Source: Streptomyces sp. NBC_01775 (GTDB lineage: Bacteria > Actinomycetota > Actinomycetes > Streptomycetales > Streptomycetaceae). Taken from it: 64,000 nt of DNA. Below the pieces are notes generated by a model that did not search any database, was not told where the DNA came from, and was given only the letters and a program-made list of their open reading frames with translations. The stretch lies in assembly GCF_035917675.1 (NCBI RefSeq), contig NZ_CP109104.1, positions 6,820,001 to 6,884,000 on the forward strand, in the 5' to 3' direction. This document shows positions 27,978 through 39,545 of the stretch, piece after piece (within the stretch, counting starts at the first letter, position 1; every line of letters begins with the position of its first letter). A program made the translations under genes and the position numbers.

Positions 27978-28997
27978 ATGCCAGGGGGACGGCTGACGTA
28001 CGAGGACCGGCGGGGCATAGCGGCCGGGCTGGCCGAAGGGCTCGGGTACGCCGCGATCGCGCGCAGGCTCAACAGGCCCACCTCGACCGTCAGCCGGGAA
28101 GTGGCCCGCAACGGCGGCACCGGCGGCTACCGTCCCGACCACGCCCACCACGCCACGGCGCACCGCGCCCGCAGGCGCCGGGAGACGGGGTGGGGCGCGG
28201 AATCCGCGCCCTCCGGCACGCAGCGGGACGCGGCGGAGGACACGGCCGGCACGACGGACGGGTACGGGCGCGACCCCGGCGCGGTGCGCGCCTTCGGGGA
28301 GCGGTTCGCCGCGCTGCTGACCCGTACCGGCGTCCCGCGCATGCCGGCGCGCGTGCTCACCTGCCTGGTCACCACGGACTCCGGCGCCCTCACCGCCGCC
28401 GAACTGGTCGAGCGGCTACGGGTCAGTGCCGCCTCGGTCTCGAAGGCCGTCGGGTACCTGGAGGGGCTGGAGGTGATCCGCCGCGAACGCGTCAGCGGCG
28501 GCACCGGCGCCACCGGGCCCAACCGGCGGCGGCGTGACCGCTACGTCGTCGACGACGGGGTCTGGCTCCGGGCATGGGCCACGAGCGCCCGGAAGACCAC
28601 GCTGTGGGCGGAAGCGGCGCGGGAGGGGACCGCGGCCCTCGGCCCCGGCACCCCCGCCGGGGCCCGGCTGGGCGACATGAGCGTGCTCTTCGCACGGCTC
28701 GGCGGCGACATGGCCGGCGGCCCCGGCGACGCGGCCGTGTCCGATGTGCGCACCGTCGCCGCCGCGCTGGTCCACACCGCCCCGCCCCTCACGGCGGATC
28801 AGCTCGCCACGGCTTTGGGCTGGCACCGCCCACGCGTCATCGCCGCGCTGCACGACGCCGAACGCCGGCCCGATCTCACCGATCCGGTCGCCGTGGGCCG
28901 CGCGGCCGACGGCGGCTGGTCCGCCGCCGCCCGGAACGAACGCCTCACCCCCGCGCAGCGCGAGGCCCTCGGCCGCTTCGGCGGGGTACGGCTGTGA
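27978..28997 (+). CDS. Transcriptional regulator with IS30-like HTH and MarR-like domain
   Basis: A 339-residue protein. Residues about 5-50 are an HTH_38-type helix-turn-helix (LTYEDRRGIAAGLAEGLGYA, then AIARRLNRPTSTVSREVARNGG) like the N-terminus of IS30 transposases. After a disordered linker, residues about 100-190 are a MarR/GbsR-like winged helix (LTAAELVERLRVSAASVSKAVGYLEGLEVIRRERV). A third predicted HTH is near residue 270 (LTADQLATALGWHRPRVIAALHDAE). There is no catalytic DDE region, so it is a regulator and not a transposase. It is divergent from the serine hydrolase gene and probably binds the palindrome at 27868. A terminator follows at 29058. Confidence 0.8.
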   Translation: MPGGRLTYEDRRGIAAGLAEGLGYAAIARRLNRPTSTVSREVARNGGTGGYRPDHAHHATAHRARRRRETGWGAESAPSGTQRDAAEDTAGTTDGYGRDPGAVRAFGERFAALLTRTGVPRMPARVLTCLVTTDSGALTAAELVERLRVSAASVSKAVGYLEGLEVIRRERVSGGTGATGPNRRRRDRYVVDDGVWLRAWATSARKTTLWAEAAREGTAALGPGTPAGARLGDMSVLFARLGGDMAGGPGDAAVSDVRTVAAALVHTAPPLTADQLATALGWHRPRVIAALHDAERRPDLTDPVAVGRAADGGWSAAARNERLTPAQREALGRFGGVRL

Positions 28998-29057
28998 GGC
29001 CGCCGAAGGCCCCCGCCCTGGCGGCCCGGTGCAGCGCCTCCAACGGGAGCACAAGAG

Positions 29058-29089
29058 GGACCCCGGGGCTTTGCCCGGCCCCGGGGTCC
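29058..29089 (+). terminator. Hairpin downstream of the HTH regulator
   Basis: Arm GGACCCCGGGGC at 29058-29069 pairs perfectly with GCCCCGGGGTCC at 29078-29089 around an eight-base loop. Confidence 0.7.
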
Positions 29090-29149
29090 TGGTTGCCGCT
29101 CGTTCGCACACCCTGACGGTTCATGGGCGGATCGTTAGGCGATGTCCTT

Positions 29150-29260
29150 GCGTGGAGCCACTCCACCACGGCCGCACGTGGAACGGCCGGCCGGGTTCGA
29201 ACCGGCGTCTCAAGGTCGTCACCGCCCCGGTTGCCGGGCGATGAGCGGCGGGTGCTGAGC
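29150..29260. other. tRNA-like remnant
   Basis: GCCGGTTCGAACCCGGC on the minus strand (29191-29207) has the form of a tRNA T-arm, five stem pairs with a TTCGAAC loop. It is followed by seven bases, a T and CCA at 29182-29180. A 5' acceptor partner and a proper D-arm and anticodon arm are not found in the 80 bases upstream. I read this as a decayed tRNA or a chance T-arm, not a working gene. The rest of 28998-29360 has no gene that I can support. Confidence 0.3.
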
Positions 29261-29361
29261 TTGGAGCGAGAGTCTGAGCTTGACCGGGCCCCTGCGTCGG
29301 GCAGGGTGACCGGGGGTTCACGACATCAGCTTCAGCTTCAGCTTTGCGCTCCTGGCGCACC

Positions 29362-29384
29362 CCGGGCCCGACGCTGGGGCCCGG
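29362..29384 (-). terminator. Hairpin downstream of the DUF7873-like gene
   Basis: CCGGGCCC at 29362-29369 pairs with GGGCCCGG at 29377-29384, 58 bases past the minus-strand stop at 29442. TTCAGC direct repeats lie just beyond it. Confidence 0.5.
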
Positions 29385-29441
29385 CCCGGGGAGTCTGTGT
29401 CACGGACAAGGGTCCGTCACGGGTCAGGAGAGTACGGCGGA

Positions 29442-32568
<3,127 letters not shown>

Positions 32569-32598
32569 CGGACGGGCTCACATGGCGCGGAGGAAGAC

Positions 32599-32636
32599 CT
32601 CGCCCCGGGTGCGTCCTTGAACGCACCCGGGGCGAG
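32599..32636 (+). terminator. Strong hairpin downstream of geoA
   Basis: 16-bp perfect arms, CTCGCCCCGGGTGCGT at 32599-32614 and its complement at 32621-32636, with a six-base loop. It also faces the convergent small gene. Confidence 0.8.
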
Positions 32637-32674
32637 GGCCTCGGTGTTGGTCTCGGCCGGTGTTCGCCCGGCCG

Positions 32675-32983
32675 CTACGGGAGCAGGGCCCGCACCAGGC
32701 GGCAGGTGGTGAGCGACGGGGGATGGACCCCGATGCACTCGGCTGTGTACCGGATCGTGTGGTTGTGCGCCCGAGCCGCGGTGTAGACACCGGTGTCGAG
32801 CAGCGCTATGGCGATACGCATCGCCTTCAGCTGGCGGTTGTGGGTCTCGTACCACTCCCTGGGGCGCCCGGCCGGCAGCGGTTTCTTCGGCAGGACGGGC
32901 AGCGTGGACATCTTCGGCAACGGCTGTTGATGTGCGGTGGGGCGGGGGTGCGAACGAGAGGTGCGGGTACGGACAGCAGTCAT
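32675..32983 (-). CDS. Small conserved hypothetical protein
   Basis: A 102-residue basic protein. The N-terminal third is Ser/Thr/Arg/Pro-rich. The rest (RPREWYETHNRQLKAMRIAI, then LLDTGVYTAA and IRYTAECIGVHPPSLTTCRLV) is a conserved block that I recall as a common uncharacterised Streptomyces protein. The region could be a helix-turn-helix, but I cannot confirm this. A GGAGGAGG site precedes the ATG at 32983. It is convergent with geoA and separated from it by a terminator. No function is assigned. Confidence 0.65.
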   Translation of the reverse strand: MTAVRTRTSRSHPRPTAHQQPLPKMSTLPVLPKKPLPAGRPREWYETHNRQLKAMRIAIALLDTGVYTAARAHNHTIRYTAECIGVHPPSLTTCRLVRALLP

Positions 32984-33093
32984 CGACGGCCTCCTCCAGA
33001 ACGTCGGTGCGCTTCCTGGTAACTACCCCTATTCTACCCCGCTCCACTGACAAAACCCGCTGGTCATTGGGGAGTTCGGGATCTTTGTTCGAT

Positions 33094-34815
33094 TCAGGCG
33101 GCAGCCTCCTCAGAGATGTCTCCCGGCACCACGGGGCGTCCGAAATCCCGCAGGATCTCCTCCGTCGCACGCTCCGCGGAACGCAGCGCGCCGCGCGGTG
33201 TGCTGGTGTCCCTGTGGTCACCGCAGACATACAGCCCGGCCAGCACCCGCACCGGCCGCCGCGGATCGTGCGGTGCCGGCATCGCGGGGACCGCGTCCTG
33301 GTCGTAGAAGGAGGCGAGCAGTTCCCAGCGGTCCGTGCAGGTGCCGTAGACCCCGGACAGCTGGTACCGCGCCGCCTTGTCCAGCGCCGCGAGGGGCTCG
33401 CCCGTCTGTTCGCCCAGCACCACGGAGGTGACGAGCGTACGGCCGGGCTCGGCCCGCGAGGGGTCGACGGCGGAGGCGACCCACGTATGGCTGACCGGGT
33501 GCGCGTCGGCCGCGAGGCCGCCGGCCGGAGCGCCCCGTCCCTCGCGGAGGGAGCCGGCACCGCCCTCCGCGCGTGCGGCGCGTTGAGTGCGCTGGGTACG
33601 TTCCACGCGCTCCGCCCGCTCCGCGCAGACGGTGAACGACGCCCCGTGCGGGTCGTGCTGACCGAGCGGGAACGGCTCCTCCACCGCGTGGTGCAAGACC
33701 GTCACCGGGTGGAACTCCGGCACCCGCAGCCCCGGCAGCAGCTCGGCCGCCGAGCGGGCGCCCGTCGCCACCAGCACCGCCTCGCAGGCGAGGGAGCCAT
33801 GCCCGTCCGTCCCGACCGAGTGGGTGCTCACGGAGGTGACGCGTACGCCCGTGCGGATCGTACCGGCGGGCAGAGCGGCTGCCAGCAGCTCGGGAAGCGC
33901 TCCCTGGCCACCCGCCGGAACGCACAGCCCCCCGCGCGCGAAACCGCGCAGTGTCAGGTCCGCGACGCGGCTGGACGTCGTCAGGTCCGGGTCGGACAGC
34001 AGCGCCGTCAGCAGTGGGCGCACCAGCGAGTCGACCGTACGAACGGGCAGCCCGCGCTCCGACAGGGCCTGGATCGCGGGGAGTTCGGGCTTCCCCAGCA
34101 GGCTCTGCGGCGGCAGCGCGGCGTAGCGGTCCAGCGCGGCGCGCAGCCGCGCCAGATCGAGCGCGTCGGACATGTCGGCGCGGCTTCTCGCTCCGGTGAG
34201 GGCGCGCGCCGTCGTGAATGCGCCCCGTGTGCCCCTTGTGCGCCGGTTGAGCCGTGTGCGCGGGGACGCGCCCGTACGGGACGCCTTCTCCGCTCCGCCG
34301 GTCGCCTTGGAGGTGCCGGTCTTGAGGTGGGCGGTGTTCCTGTCGGACCTGTCGGACCTGTCGGACCTGTCGGTCCTGGCGGGCCTGTCGGGCCGGCTGG
34401 GACGTCCCGTCCGGCCGGGCCGGGGGTCCCGGTCCGCGCCTTGCGAGGCGATGCGCACGGTGCGGCCCTCGGAGTACAGCAGGGCGCCCGGTGCGAACGG
34501 GCGCAGTGCCAGCGGGTCCAGCGCTGGCAGCCGTGCGAAAGCGTCGACGTCCTGGTCCAGGCCGAGGAGGCCCGGCCCCCGGTCGAGGCGGTAGCCCTCC
34601 ACTCTCTCGGTGCGCAGCCTGCCGCCTACGCGTGATGCCGCCTCCAGCACCACGACGCGCAGCCCCGCACTCGTCAGCCGGTGCGCGGCGGCAAGCCCCG
34701 CGAGCCCCGCACCAACGATCACCACATCCGCCGCTACGCCCCGGCCGACGGCATCCGCTCCCTCATCCCCCTCTTCTGTCTGCCCTGTGCCTGCGCGTGC
34801 GCTGCTGATCAGCAC
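33094..34815 (-). CDS. FAD-dependent amine-oxidase-like oxidoreductase
   Basis: A 573-residue flavoprotein. VVIVGAGLAGLAAAHRLTSA followed by VVVLEAASRVGGRLRTE is the Rossmann FAD-binding and GGR signature of the amine oxidase / protoporphyrinogen oxidase / phytoene desaturase group. The C-terminus GLYVCGDHRDTSTPRGALRSAERA is the second FAD-binding motif. The GTG at 34815 has GGGGAGG upstream. Two low-complexity insertions, a DRSD repeat near residues 150-165 and an Arg/Thr-rich stretch near 410-430, interrupt the substrate domain and are unusual. The substrate is unknown. It stands apart from the downstream epimerase gene by 287 bases, in which I see no further gene. Confidence 0.82.
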   Translation of the reverse strand: MLISSARAGTGQTEEGDEGADAVGRGVAADVVIVGAGLAGLAAAHRLTSAGLRVVVLEAASRVGGRLRTERVEGYRLDRGPGLLGLDQDVDAFARLPALDPLALRPFAPGALLYSEGRTVRIASQGADRDPRPGRTGRPSRPDRPARTDRSDRSDRSDRNTAHLKTGTSKATGGAEKASRTGASPRTRLNRRTRGTRGAFTTARALTGARSRADMSDALDLARLRAALDRYAALPPQSLLGKPELPAIQALSERGLPVRTVDSLVRPLLTALLSDPDLTTSSRVADLTLRGFARGGLCVPAGGQGALPELLAAALPAGTIRTGVRVTSVSTHSVGTDGHGSLACEAVLVATGARSAAELLPGLRVPEFHPVTVLHHAVEEPFPLGQHDPHGASFTVCAERAERVERTQRTQRAARAEGGAGSLREGRGAPAGGLAADAHPVSHTWVASAVDPSRAEPGRTLVTSVVLGEQTGEPLAALDKAARYQLSGVYGTCTDRWELLASFYDQDAVPAMPAPHDPRRPVRVLAGLYVCGDHRDTSTPRGALRSAERATEEILRDFGRPVVPGDISEEAAA

Positions 34816-35102
34816 GGTTCCTCCCCGTCGTCGACGCGCGGTGCGGGTCCGGTTGTGCGTGCGCTGTCGTCCTGATGCCCCAAGCAGCACGCGTCATACC
34901 CGCCTTGTAGCGTCGGTGCGTGAACCGCGCCGCGGTACGTCGCGCGAGGGGGCGCCCTGGGGCACACCCGGAGCCTGCGGTCCGCCGGACGGGGAGAGGA
35001 GAGGGCCGCGGAGCCCACCCACCCACCCGCCCGTCGGGCCGCTCACCACCGCCGCGCACCGGGCGGGGTGACGGGCTGGTGGGTGGAGGAAAAAGCGCGG
35101 TC

Positions 35103-35993
35103 TCAGCCAAGCGCGGCGCGGATGGCGTCGTCGAGGCGGGGGAACGCGAAAGTGAACCCGGCGCCGAGAAGCGCCGCCGGCACCACCCGCTGGCTGCCCA
35201 GCACATCCGAGGCGAACTCTCCCAGCGCGACCCGCAGCACGGGCGCGGGCACCGCGAAGAGCGTGGGGCGGTGCAGCACGCGCCCCATCGCCTTGGTGGC
35301 CTCGCGGTTGGTGACCGGCTCGGGCGCGGTGAGGTTCACCGGGCCCGCGAGCGACCGCTCCTCCAGCAGAAACCTCAGCGCCGCCACATGATCGTGCAGC
35401 GCGATATGGCTCCAGTACTGGCGCCCGTTCCCGAGCCGCCCGCCGAGCCCGGCGCGGAAGAGGGGGAACAGCGGTCCCCACGCGCCCCCTCGGCGGGCCA
35501 CGACCAGCCCCGTACGGCCGTACACCGTGCGGATGCCCGCCGCCTCCGCGGGCCGCGCCGAGGCCTCCCACTCCTGGCACAGCTCGGCGAGGAACCCCTC
35601 GCCGGGACCCGCCGTCTCGTCGACGGCGCGGTCACCGGTGTCGCCGTAGTAACCGACGGCCGTGCCGACGATCAGTGTGTGCGGCGGGGAGTCGAGCGAG
35701 GCGAGGGCCTCGGCAAGCGCCGTCGTGCCGAGCACCCGGCTGTCGCGCAGCTCCCGCTTGTACGCGGCGGTCCAGCGGTGGTCGCCCACCCCCGCGCCCG
35801 CCAGGTGGACGACGGCCTCGCAGCCGGCGAGCCCCGTGGTGTCCACGTACTGCCGTACGGGGCTCCACTCGACCTCGTCGGCGGCTGCGGCGGGCCGCCG
35901 CACGAGGCGCAGGACGTCGTGCCCCTCGGCACGCAGGGAGCGGGTGAGCGCGGACCCGATGAGCCCGGTGGAACCGGTGACGGCGATACGCAT
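35103..35993 (-). CDS. TIGR01777-type NAD-dependent epimerase/dehydratase
   Basis: A 296-residue extended-SDR protein. MRIAVTGSTGLIGSALTRSL is the Rossmann nucleotide-binding motif, VVHLAGAGVGDHRW and VGTAVGYYGDTGDR are characteristic of the TIGR01777/YfcH group, and a C-terminal DUF1731 domain begins at VNLTAPEPVTNREATKAMGR. The physiological substrate of this group is not established. It starts nine bases after the stop of the MocR gene, and its Shine-Dalgarno sequence (AAGGTC) overlaps that stop, so the two are translated from one message. Confidence 0.88.
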   Translation of the reverse strand: MRIAVTGSTGLIGSALTRSLRAEGHDVLRLVRRPAAAADEVEWSPVRQYVDTTGLAGCEAVVHLAGAGVGDHRWTAAYKRELRDSRVLGTTALAEALASLDSPPHTLIVGTAVGYYGDTGDRAVDETAGPGEGFLAELCQEWEASARPAEAAGIRTVYGRTGLVVARRGGAWGPLFPLFRAGLGGRLGNGRQYWSHIALHDHVAALRFLLEERSLAGPVNLTAPEPVTNREATKAMGRVLHRPTLFAVPAPVLRVALGEFASDVLGSQRVVPAALLGAGFTFAFPRLDDAIRAALG

Positions 35994-36002
35994 GGGGCGA
36001 CC

Positions 36003-37433
36003 TTAGACCGCCATCACCGGCCGCGCGGCGGTCGGGCGCCGGGTGTCGTCGTAGGCATGCCAGGCCCGCGCCAACCGCCGTACGCCTTCGGCCAGTTCCG
36101 CTTCGTCCAGCCTGAAGTGCAGCCGCAGGAACTCCCGGCTGCCGCCGCCGGCGTCGAGCCCGGCTCCTGGGAGTACGGCCACACCGTGACGCAGCGCCGT
36201 CTGTGCGAAGGCCGCCCCGTCCCCTCGGGGCAGCCGTACCCACAGGGTCTGCCCTCCCCGCACCGGCGGCGCCTCCCAGTCGGGGAGATGGCGGGCGAGC
36301 TGGGCGCGCAGCCGGTCGTGGCCGGCCGCACGCTCCCGCGCCCGGGCGGGGTCGGTCTGCGGCAGCGCGGGCAGCAGCTCGGCGGCGACGAGCTGGGCCG
36401 GAATGTTGCCGCCGATGTCGTGCACCGCGCGCAGCCGCGCCAACCGGGCGACGGTCTGCGGCGTCGCCCGCACCCAGCCGACGCGCAGCCCGCCCCAGAC
36501 GAGCTTGCTGAGCGAACCGACCGAGAGCACCGTGCCTTCGGGCGCGTGAGAGGCCAGGGGCGGGGGCACTTCCTCGCCGGGGAAGGGCAGCCTCGCGAGG
36601 ACCTCGTCGTCGATCAGCGGGACGCTGTCGGCGGCGGCAGCCTCGGCGAGCGCGCGCCGGGCCGCGGGCGGGAGCGTGGCGCCGGTGGGGTTGTGGAAGG
36701 TGGGCACCGCGTAGGCGAGGGCGGGACGGTGGTCCCGGACGGCCTCCGCGAACCCCGCCAGGCCGGGTGGCAGCGCGCGGGGTACGGCCGCCTCCTCACG
36801 GAACGCCTCCAGCGCGCCGGGGTAGGTGGGCGCCTCCACCAGCACCCGGTCCCCTGGGGTCAGCAGGGCGCGGGCGAGCAGGGCGAGAGCGTGCTGCCCT
36901 CCGTTGGTGACCATGATCTGGTCCGGCCCGGTGGGCAGTCCGCGCCGGGTGTAGTCCTCGGCCACGGCCTCGCGCAGTACGGGGTGCCCGGCCGGGTGGT
37001 AGCCGATGTCCCCCGTGGTGGCGGCGAGCCGGGGCAGGATCCGGGAGTAGGCGTCGACCAGTTCGGGCGGCGGGGCCTGCGGTGCGGCGCAGGCGTGCAT
37101 GAGGACGCCGTCCCTGGGCTCCATCAGGTGCAGGAACGCGGGCTGGGCGGTGGTCTCCTGCGGCGGGGTGCCGGGCGTCCCCGCGACGCGGGTGCCGCTG
37201 CCCTGGCGCCGTTCGATGCGGTCTTCCGCCCGCAGCGTCTCGTAAGCGGCGATGACGGTGCCCCGCGCCACGGCGAGCGCGGCGGCCAGCGCGCGGTCGG
37301 GCGGCAGCGGGGCGCCAGCGGGGAGTTCGCCCTCCTCGATGAGGCGTCGCAGTGCCGAGCTGAGCAGGGCGTGCAGCGGGCCGCGTCCGGAGGACCACCG
37401 CCCCAGCCGTTCGGCCAGTTCCATTGGTTCCAT
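36003..37433 (-). CDS. MocR-family regulator (GntR HTH plus aminotransferase domain)
   Basis: A 476-residue protein. Residues about 10-80 are a GntR winged helix ([24 protein letters not shown]). Residues about 110-470 form a fold-type I aminotransferase domain, with the PLP lysine in [18 protein letters not shown]. MocR proteins use PLP or an amino acid adduct as ligand and often regulate pyridoxal or amino acid metabolism. It is divergent from a cupin gene and forms an operon with the epimerase. The start at ATG 37433 ([10 protein letters not shown]) lacks a clear Shine-Dalgarno sequence and could be leaderless or begin at the second Met. The intergenic CCAAT/ATTGG inverted repeats are its likely operator. 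Confidence 0.88.
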   Translation of the reverse strand: MEPMELAERLGRWSSGRGPLHALLSSALRRLIEEGELPAGAPLPPDRALAAALAVARGTVIAAYETLRAEDRIERRQGSGTRVAGTPGTPPQETTAQPAFLHLMEPRDGVLMHACAAPQAPPPELVDAYSRILPRLAATTGDIGYHPAGHPVLREAVAEDYTRRGLPTGPDQIMVTNGGQHALALLARALLTPGDRVLVEAPTYPGALEAFREEAAVPRALPPGLAGFAEAVRDHRPALAYAVPTFHNPTGATLPPAARRALAEAAAADSVPLIDDEVLARLPFPGEEVPPPLASHAPEGTVLSVGSLSKLVWGGLRVGWVRATPQTVARLARLRAVHDIGGNIPAQLVAAELLPALPQTDPARARERAAGHDRLRAQLARHLPDWEAPPVRGGQTLWVRLPRGDGAAFAQTALRHGVAVLPGAGLDAGGGSREFLRLHFRLDEAELAEGVRRLARAWHAYDDTRRPTAARPVMAV

Positions 37434-37441
37434 AGGTGGAC

Positions 37442-37459
37442 CAATTCTGCCTCATTGGA
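37442..37459. promoter_or_regulatory. Inverted repeat in the MocR-cupin divergent promoter
   Basis: CCAAT at 37441-37445 pairs with ATTGG at 37454-37458 around an eight-base spacer, and further CCATTGG/GGTTCCAT half-sites overlap the MocR start. The set fits a repeated MocR-type operator. Confidence 0.4.
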
Positions 37460-37497
37460 TCTGGGCGGGGCCGGCGGGCGCGGCGAGGATGACGGCC

Positions 37498-37860
37498 ATG
37501 ACGACACGACACGAGGTGCCCCGGCACCACTCCGCACCCGGCGCGGTCTCCGTGGACGCGGCGGCAGCCGCCCTGCCCGGTCCCTTCCAGCAGCACAACC
37601 TCGCCTTCGTGAACGACACGACCGCGGTGCGCCTCGCCCGGCTGGAGGGGGCCTTCCCCTGGCACCATCACGACGAGGACGAGCTGTTCCTGTGCTGGGA
37701 GGGCACCTTCCGAATCGAGCTGGAGGGGCGCGAGCCCGTGACGCTGCGGGCCGGGGAGCTGTTCGTGGTCCCGCGTGGGCTGCGGCACCGGCCCGTCGCC
37801 GACGAGCCCGCGCACACACTGCTGATCGAGCACCCCGACACCCGGCAGTACGGCTCCTGA
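37498..37860 (+). CDS. Cupin-domain protein
   Basis: A 120-residue single-domain cupin. The first motif is [17 protein letters not shown] (GxxxHxHxxxxExxxxxxG type, metal ligands His, His and Glu), and the second is [19 protein letters not shown] (contributing the last His). A metal-bound beta-barrel of this size may be an isomerase, dioxygenase or a small-molecule sensor; nothing narrows this down. The ATG at 37498 follows a GAGG. It is divergent from the MocR gene and most likely under its control. Confidence 0.82.
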   Translation: MTTRHEVPRHHSAPGAVSVDAAAAALPGPFQQHNLAFVNDTTAVRLARLEGAFPWHHHDEDELFLCWEGTFRIELEGREPVTLRAGELFVVPRGLRHRPVADEPAHTLLIEHPDTRQYGS

Positions 37861-37875
37861 GTGTTCCGGCCCGCC

Positions 37876-38937
37876 TCACAGCCCCCTGACGGCCGCCACC
37901 GTGAACGGGGTCTGAGGGGTGCCGGGCCCCATCGGGCCGCCCTTGTCGAACTGGGAGCGGACGACATACAGCGTGCCGTGCTCCCGGGCCACCGTGGTGG
38001 GCAGTTGGAGCGCGGGGTCGCTCTCGCGGCGCTCCAGGTGCGCCGCCGTGCCGTCGCGGTCGAGGCGCCAGCGGCTGAGCGCGTAGTCGGTGTTGTGGAC
38101 GGCCCACAGCTTGCCGCCCGCCGCCTCCAGGCCGTCCGCGTTGCGCAGGTCGCCGCCGCGCAGCGCGACGCGTTCCGCCTCGCCGGTGGCGGGGTCGAGG
38201 CGGTAGAGGCCGCCGTGGATCATGTCGGCGGTCAGCAGATAGCGGCCCCCGGGGCCGGCCACGATGCCGTTGAGGGCGCTGGGCTTCCCGCCCGGCGGGG
38301 CCTCGGGCAGCAGGCCGGTCAGGTCGAAACGGGGCACGAGCTCACCCCGTCCGCCGTGTGCCCTCACGTGCGCCAACTGCCCGGACGTGACGCGGTAGAC
38401 GACGCCGCGGGTGCTGTCCGTCAGATAGGCGGAGCCGTCGGGGGTGAGCGTGACGTCGTTGACGAAGGCGGGGTCCCGCGTGTCCTTCCCGGCGTCGCGC
38501 GGTACGTCGAAGCGGGCGAGCAGTTCGCGGGTGCGGGTGTCGTAGACGAAGACGCCCGAGGTCGAGTCGGTGACCCACAGCCGCCCGGCCCGGTCGACCT
38601 TGAGGCCGTTGGCGGTGTGCCGGCCGTCGGCGCCCGGCGGCAGGAAGGTCTCGGCGACGCGGTGGCCTGGAGTCATGCGGTAGACCGCGCCGTTCTCGTA
38701 AGAGGCGGCGTACAGCCGGTCCGAGCGGGGGTCGGCGCCGATCCCCTCGGGGTAGACGCGGTCGCCCGGCAGTTCGTACGCGGTGGATATGCGCAGGTGG
38801 GACGCCGGGGGAGCGGTGAACGCCGTCAGCGCGGTGGCCGCGGTGACGGCGGCGAGCACCGCGAGGGCGCGGGGCCGGTACGGACGGATGTGACGGGCGG
38901 GATCACGGACGGACCCGTGGGAGGGATGGCGGGAAAT
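37876..38937 (-). CDS. Secreted SMP-30/gluconolactonase-like beta-propeller protein
   Basis: The mature part has repeated beta-propeller blades (GIGADPRSDRLYAASYENGAVY, DRAGRLWVTDSTSGVFVYD, TPDGSAYLTDSTRGVVYRV and others) like SMP-30 and gluconolactonase proteins, which bind a divalent metal and hydrolyse lactones or related esters. The usual start codons would place it at GTG 38859, but that gives a signal peptide with no positively charged n-region. An in-frame ATT at 38937, nine bases after a strong AGGAGG, adds 26 residues with several Arg before the hydrophobic core and makes a normal signal peptide. I therefore extend the gene to 38937 and flag the start as unusual. It is divergent from a MarR regulator. 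Confidence 0.7.
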   Translation of the reverse strand: MSRHPSHGSVRDPARHIRPYRPRALAVLAAVTAATALTAFTAPPASHLRISTAYELPGDRVYPEGIGADPRSDRLYAASYENGAVYRMTPGHRVAETFLPPGADGRHTANGLKVDRAGRLWVTDSTSGVFVYDTRTRELLARFDVPRDAGKDTRDPAFVNDVTLTPDGSAYLTDSTRGVVYRVTSGQLAHVRAHGGRGELVPRFDLTGLLPEAPPGGKPSALNGIVAGPGGRYLLTADMIHGGLYRLDPATGEAERVALRGGDLRNADGLEAAGGKLWAVHNTDYALSRWRLDRDGTAAHLERRESDPALQLPTTVAREHGTLYVVRSQFDKGGPMGPGTPQTPFTVAAVRGL

Positions 38938-39005
38938 GGTGTGCCTCCTGTAGCCGCACCCGGGCCTCGATAAGGCCCGTACGTGTAGGACATATACTTA
39001 CGTTA

Positions 39006-39019
39006 ATTAGAACTCTAAT
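39006..39019. promoter_or_regulatory. MarR-type palindrome
   Basis: ATTAGA, two-base centre, TCTAAT (39006-39019), a perfect inverted repeat in the AT-rich intergenic region between the SMP-30-like gene and the MarR gene. It is a likely operator for both. Confidence 0.55.
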
Positions 39020-39064
39020 CCTCGTCAAGAGTCTTACTTCCTCGCGGGTCGTTACGATGCGCTG

Positions 39065-39508
39065 ATGACCTCCATGCCCGCCTCCGAGCGCCTGGGCTCG
39101 CACATCAAGGGCGCGGCCAACGCGCTCAACGCGACGAAGCACGCCGTGCTCAAGCCGGCCGGCCTGACGGTGCCTCAGTACGCGGCCCTGCTCCAGCTCG
39201 CGGAGAACCCCGGCATTCCCGCGGCGGCACTGGCCAGGGCGTGCCGGGTCACGGCGCCGACGATGAACACCATCCTGAAGAACCTGGAGCAGCGCGGCCT
39301 GGTCGTCCGCACCCCGCACGAGTGGCACCGCAACGTGCTGGAGACCCGGCTGAGCGACCTGGGTGCCGAGGTGATGAAGGAAGGCGACGCCGCGGCCGTG
39401 CGCGTGGAGCGGGGCCTGGCGGCGGAGTTCAGCGACGAGGAGCGCGAGCAGCTCATCTCCCTGCTCGCGCGCTGCGCCGGCTACCTGGAGTCCGTACGCC
39501 CGGAGTGA
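39065..39508 (+). CDS. MarR-family transcriptional regulator
   Basis: A 147-residue MarR protein with the winged helix at residues about 35-105: LTVPQYAALLQLAENPGIPA, then ALARACRVTAPTMNTILKNLEQRGLVVRTPH. The dimerising helices are at both ends. The ligand is unknown. It is divergent from the SMP-30-like gene with a palindromic site (39006-39019) in between, so it probably represses that gene and itself. Confidence 0.88.
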   Translation: MTSMPASERLGSHIKGAANALNATKHAVLKPAGLTVPQYAALLQLAENPGIPAAALARACRVTAPTMNTILKNLEQRGLVVRTPHEWHRNVLETRLSDLGAEVMKEGDAAAVRVERGLAAEFSDEEREQLISLLARCAGYLESVRPE

Positions 39509-39545
39509 GCGGGAGGAGCCGGGCGGGCCGGAATCACAGGCCGGG

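Noticed and set aside
27978..28130. IS30 transposase fragment
   Set aside because: The HTH_38 is fused to a full regulator, no DDE catalytic region is present and no terminal inverted repeats were seen.
29150..29260. Functional tRNA gene
   Set aside because: Only a T-arm and CCA are convincing; acceptor, D and anticodon stems do not form.
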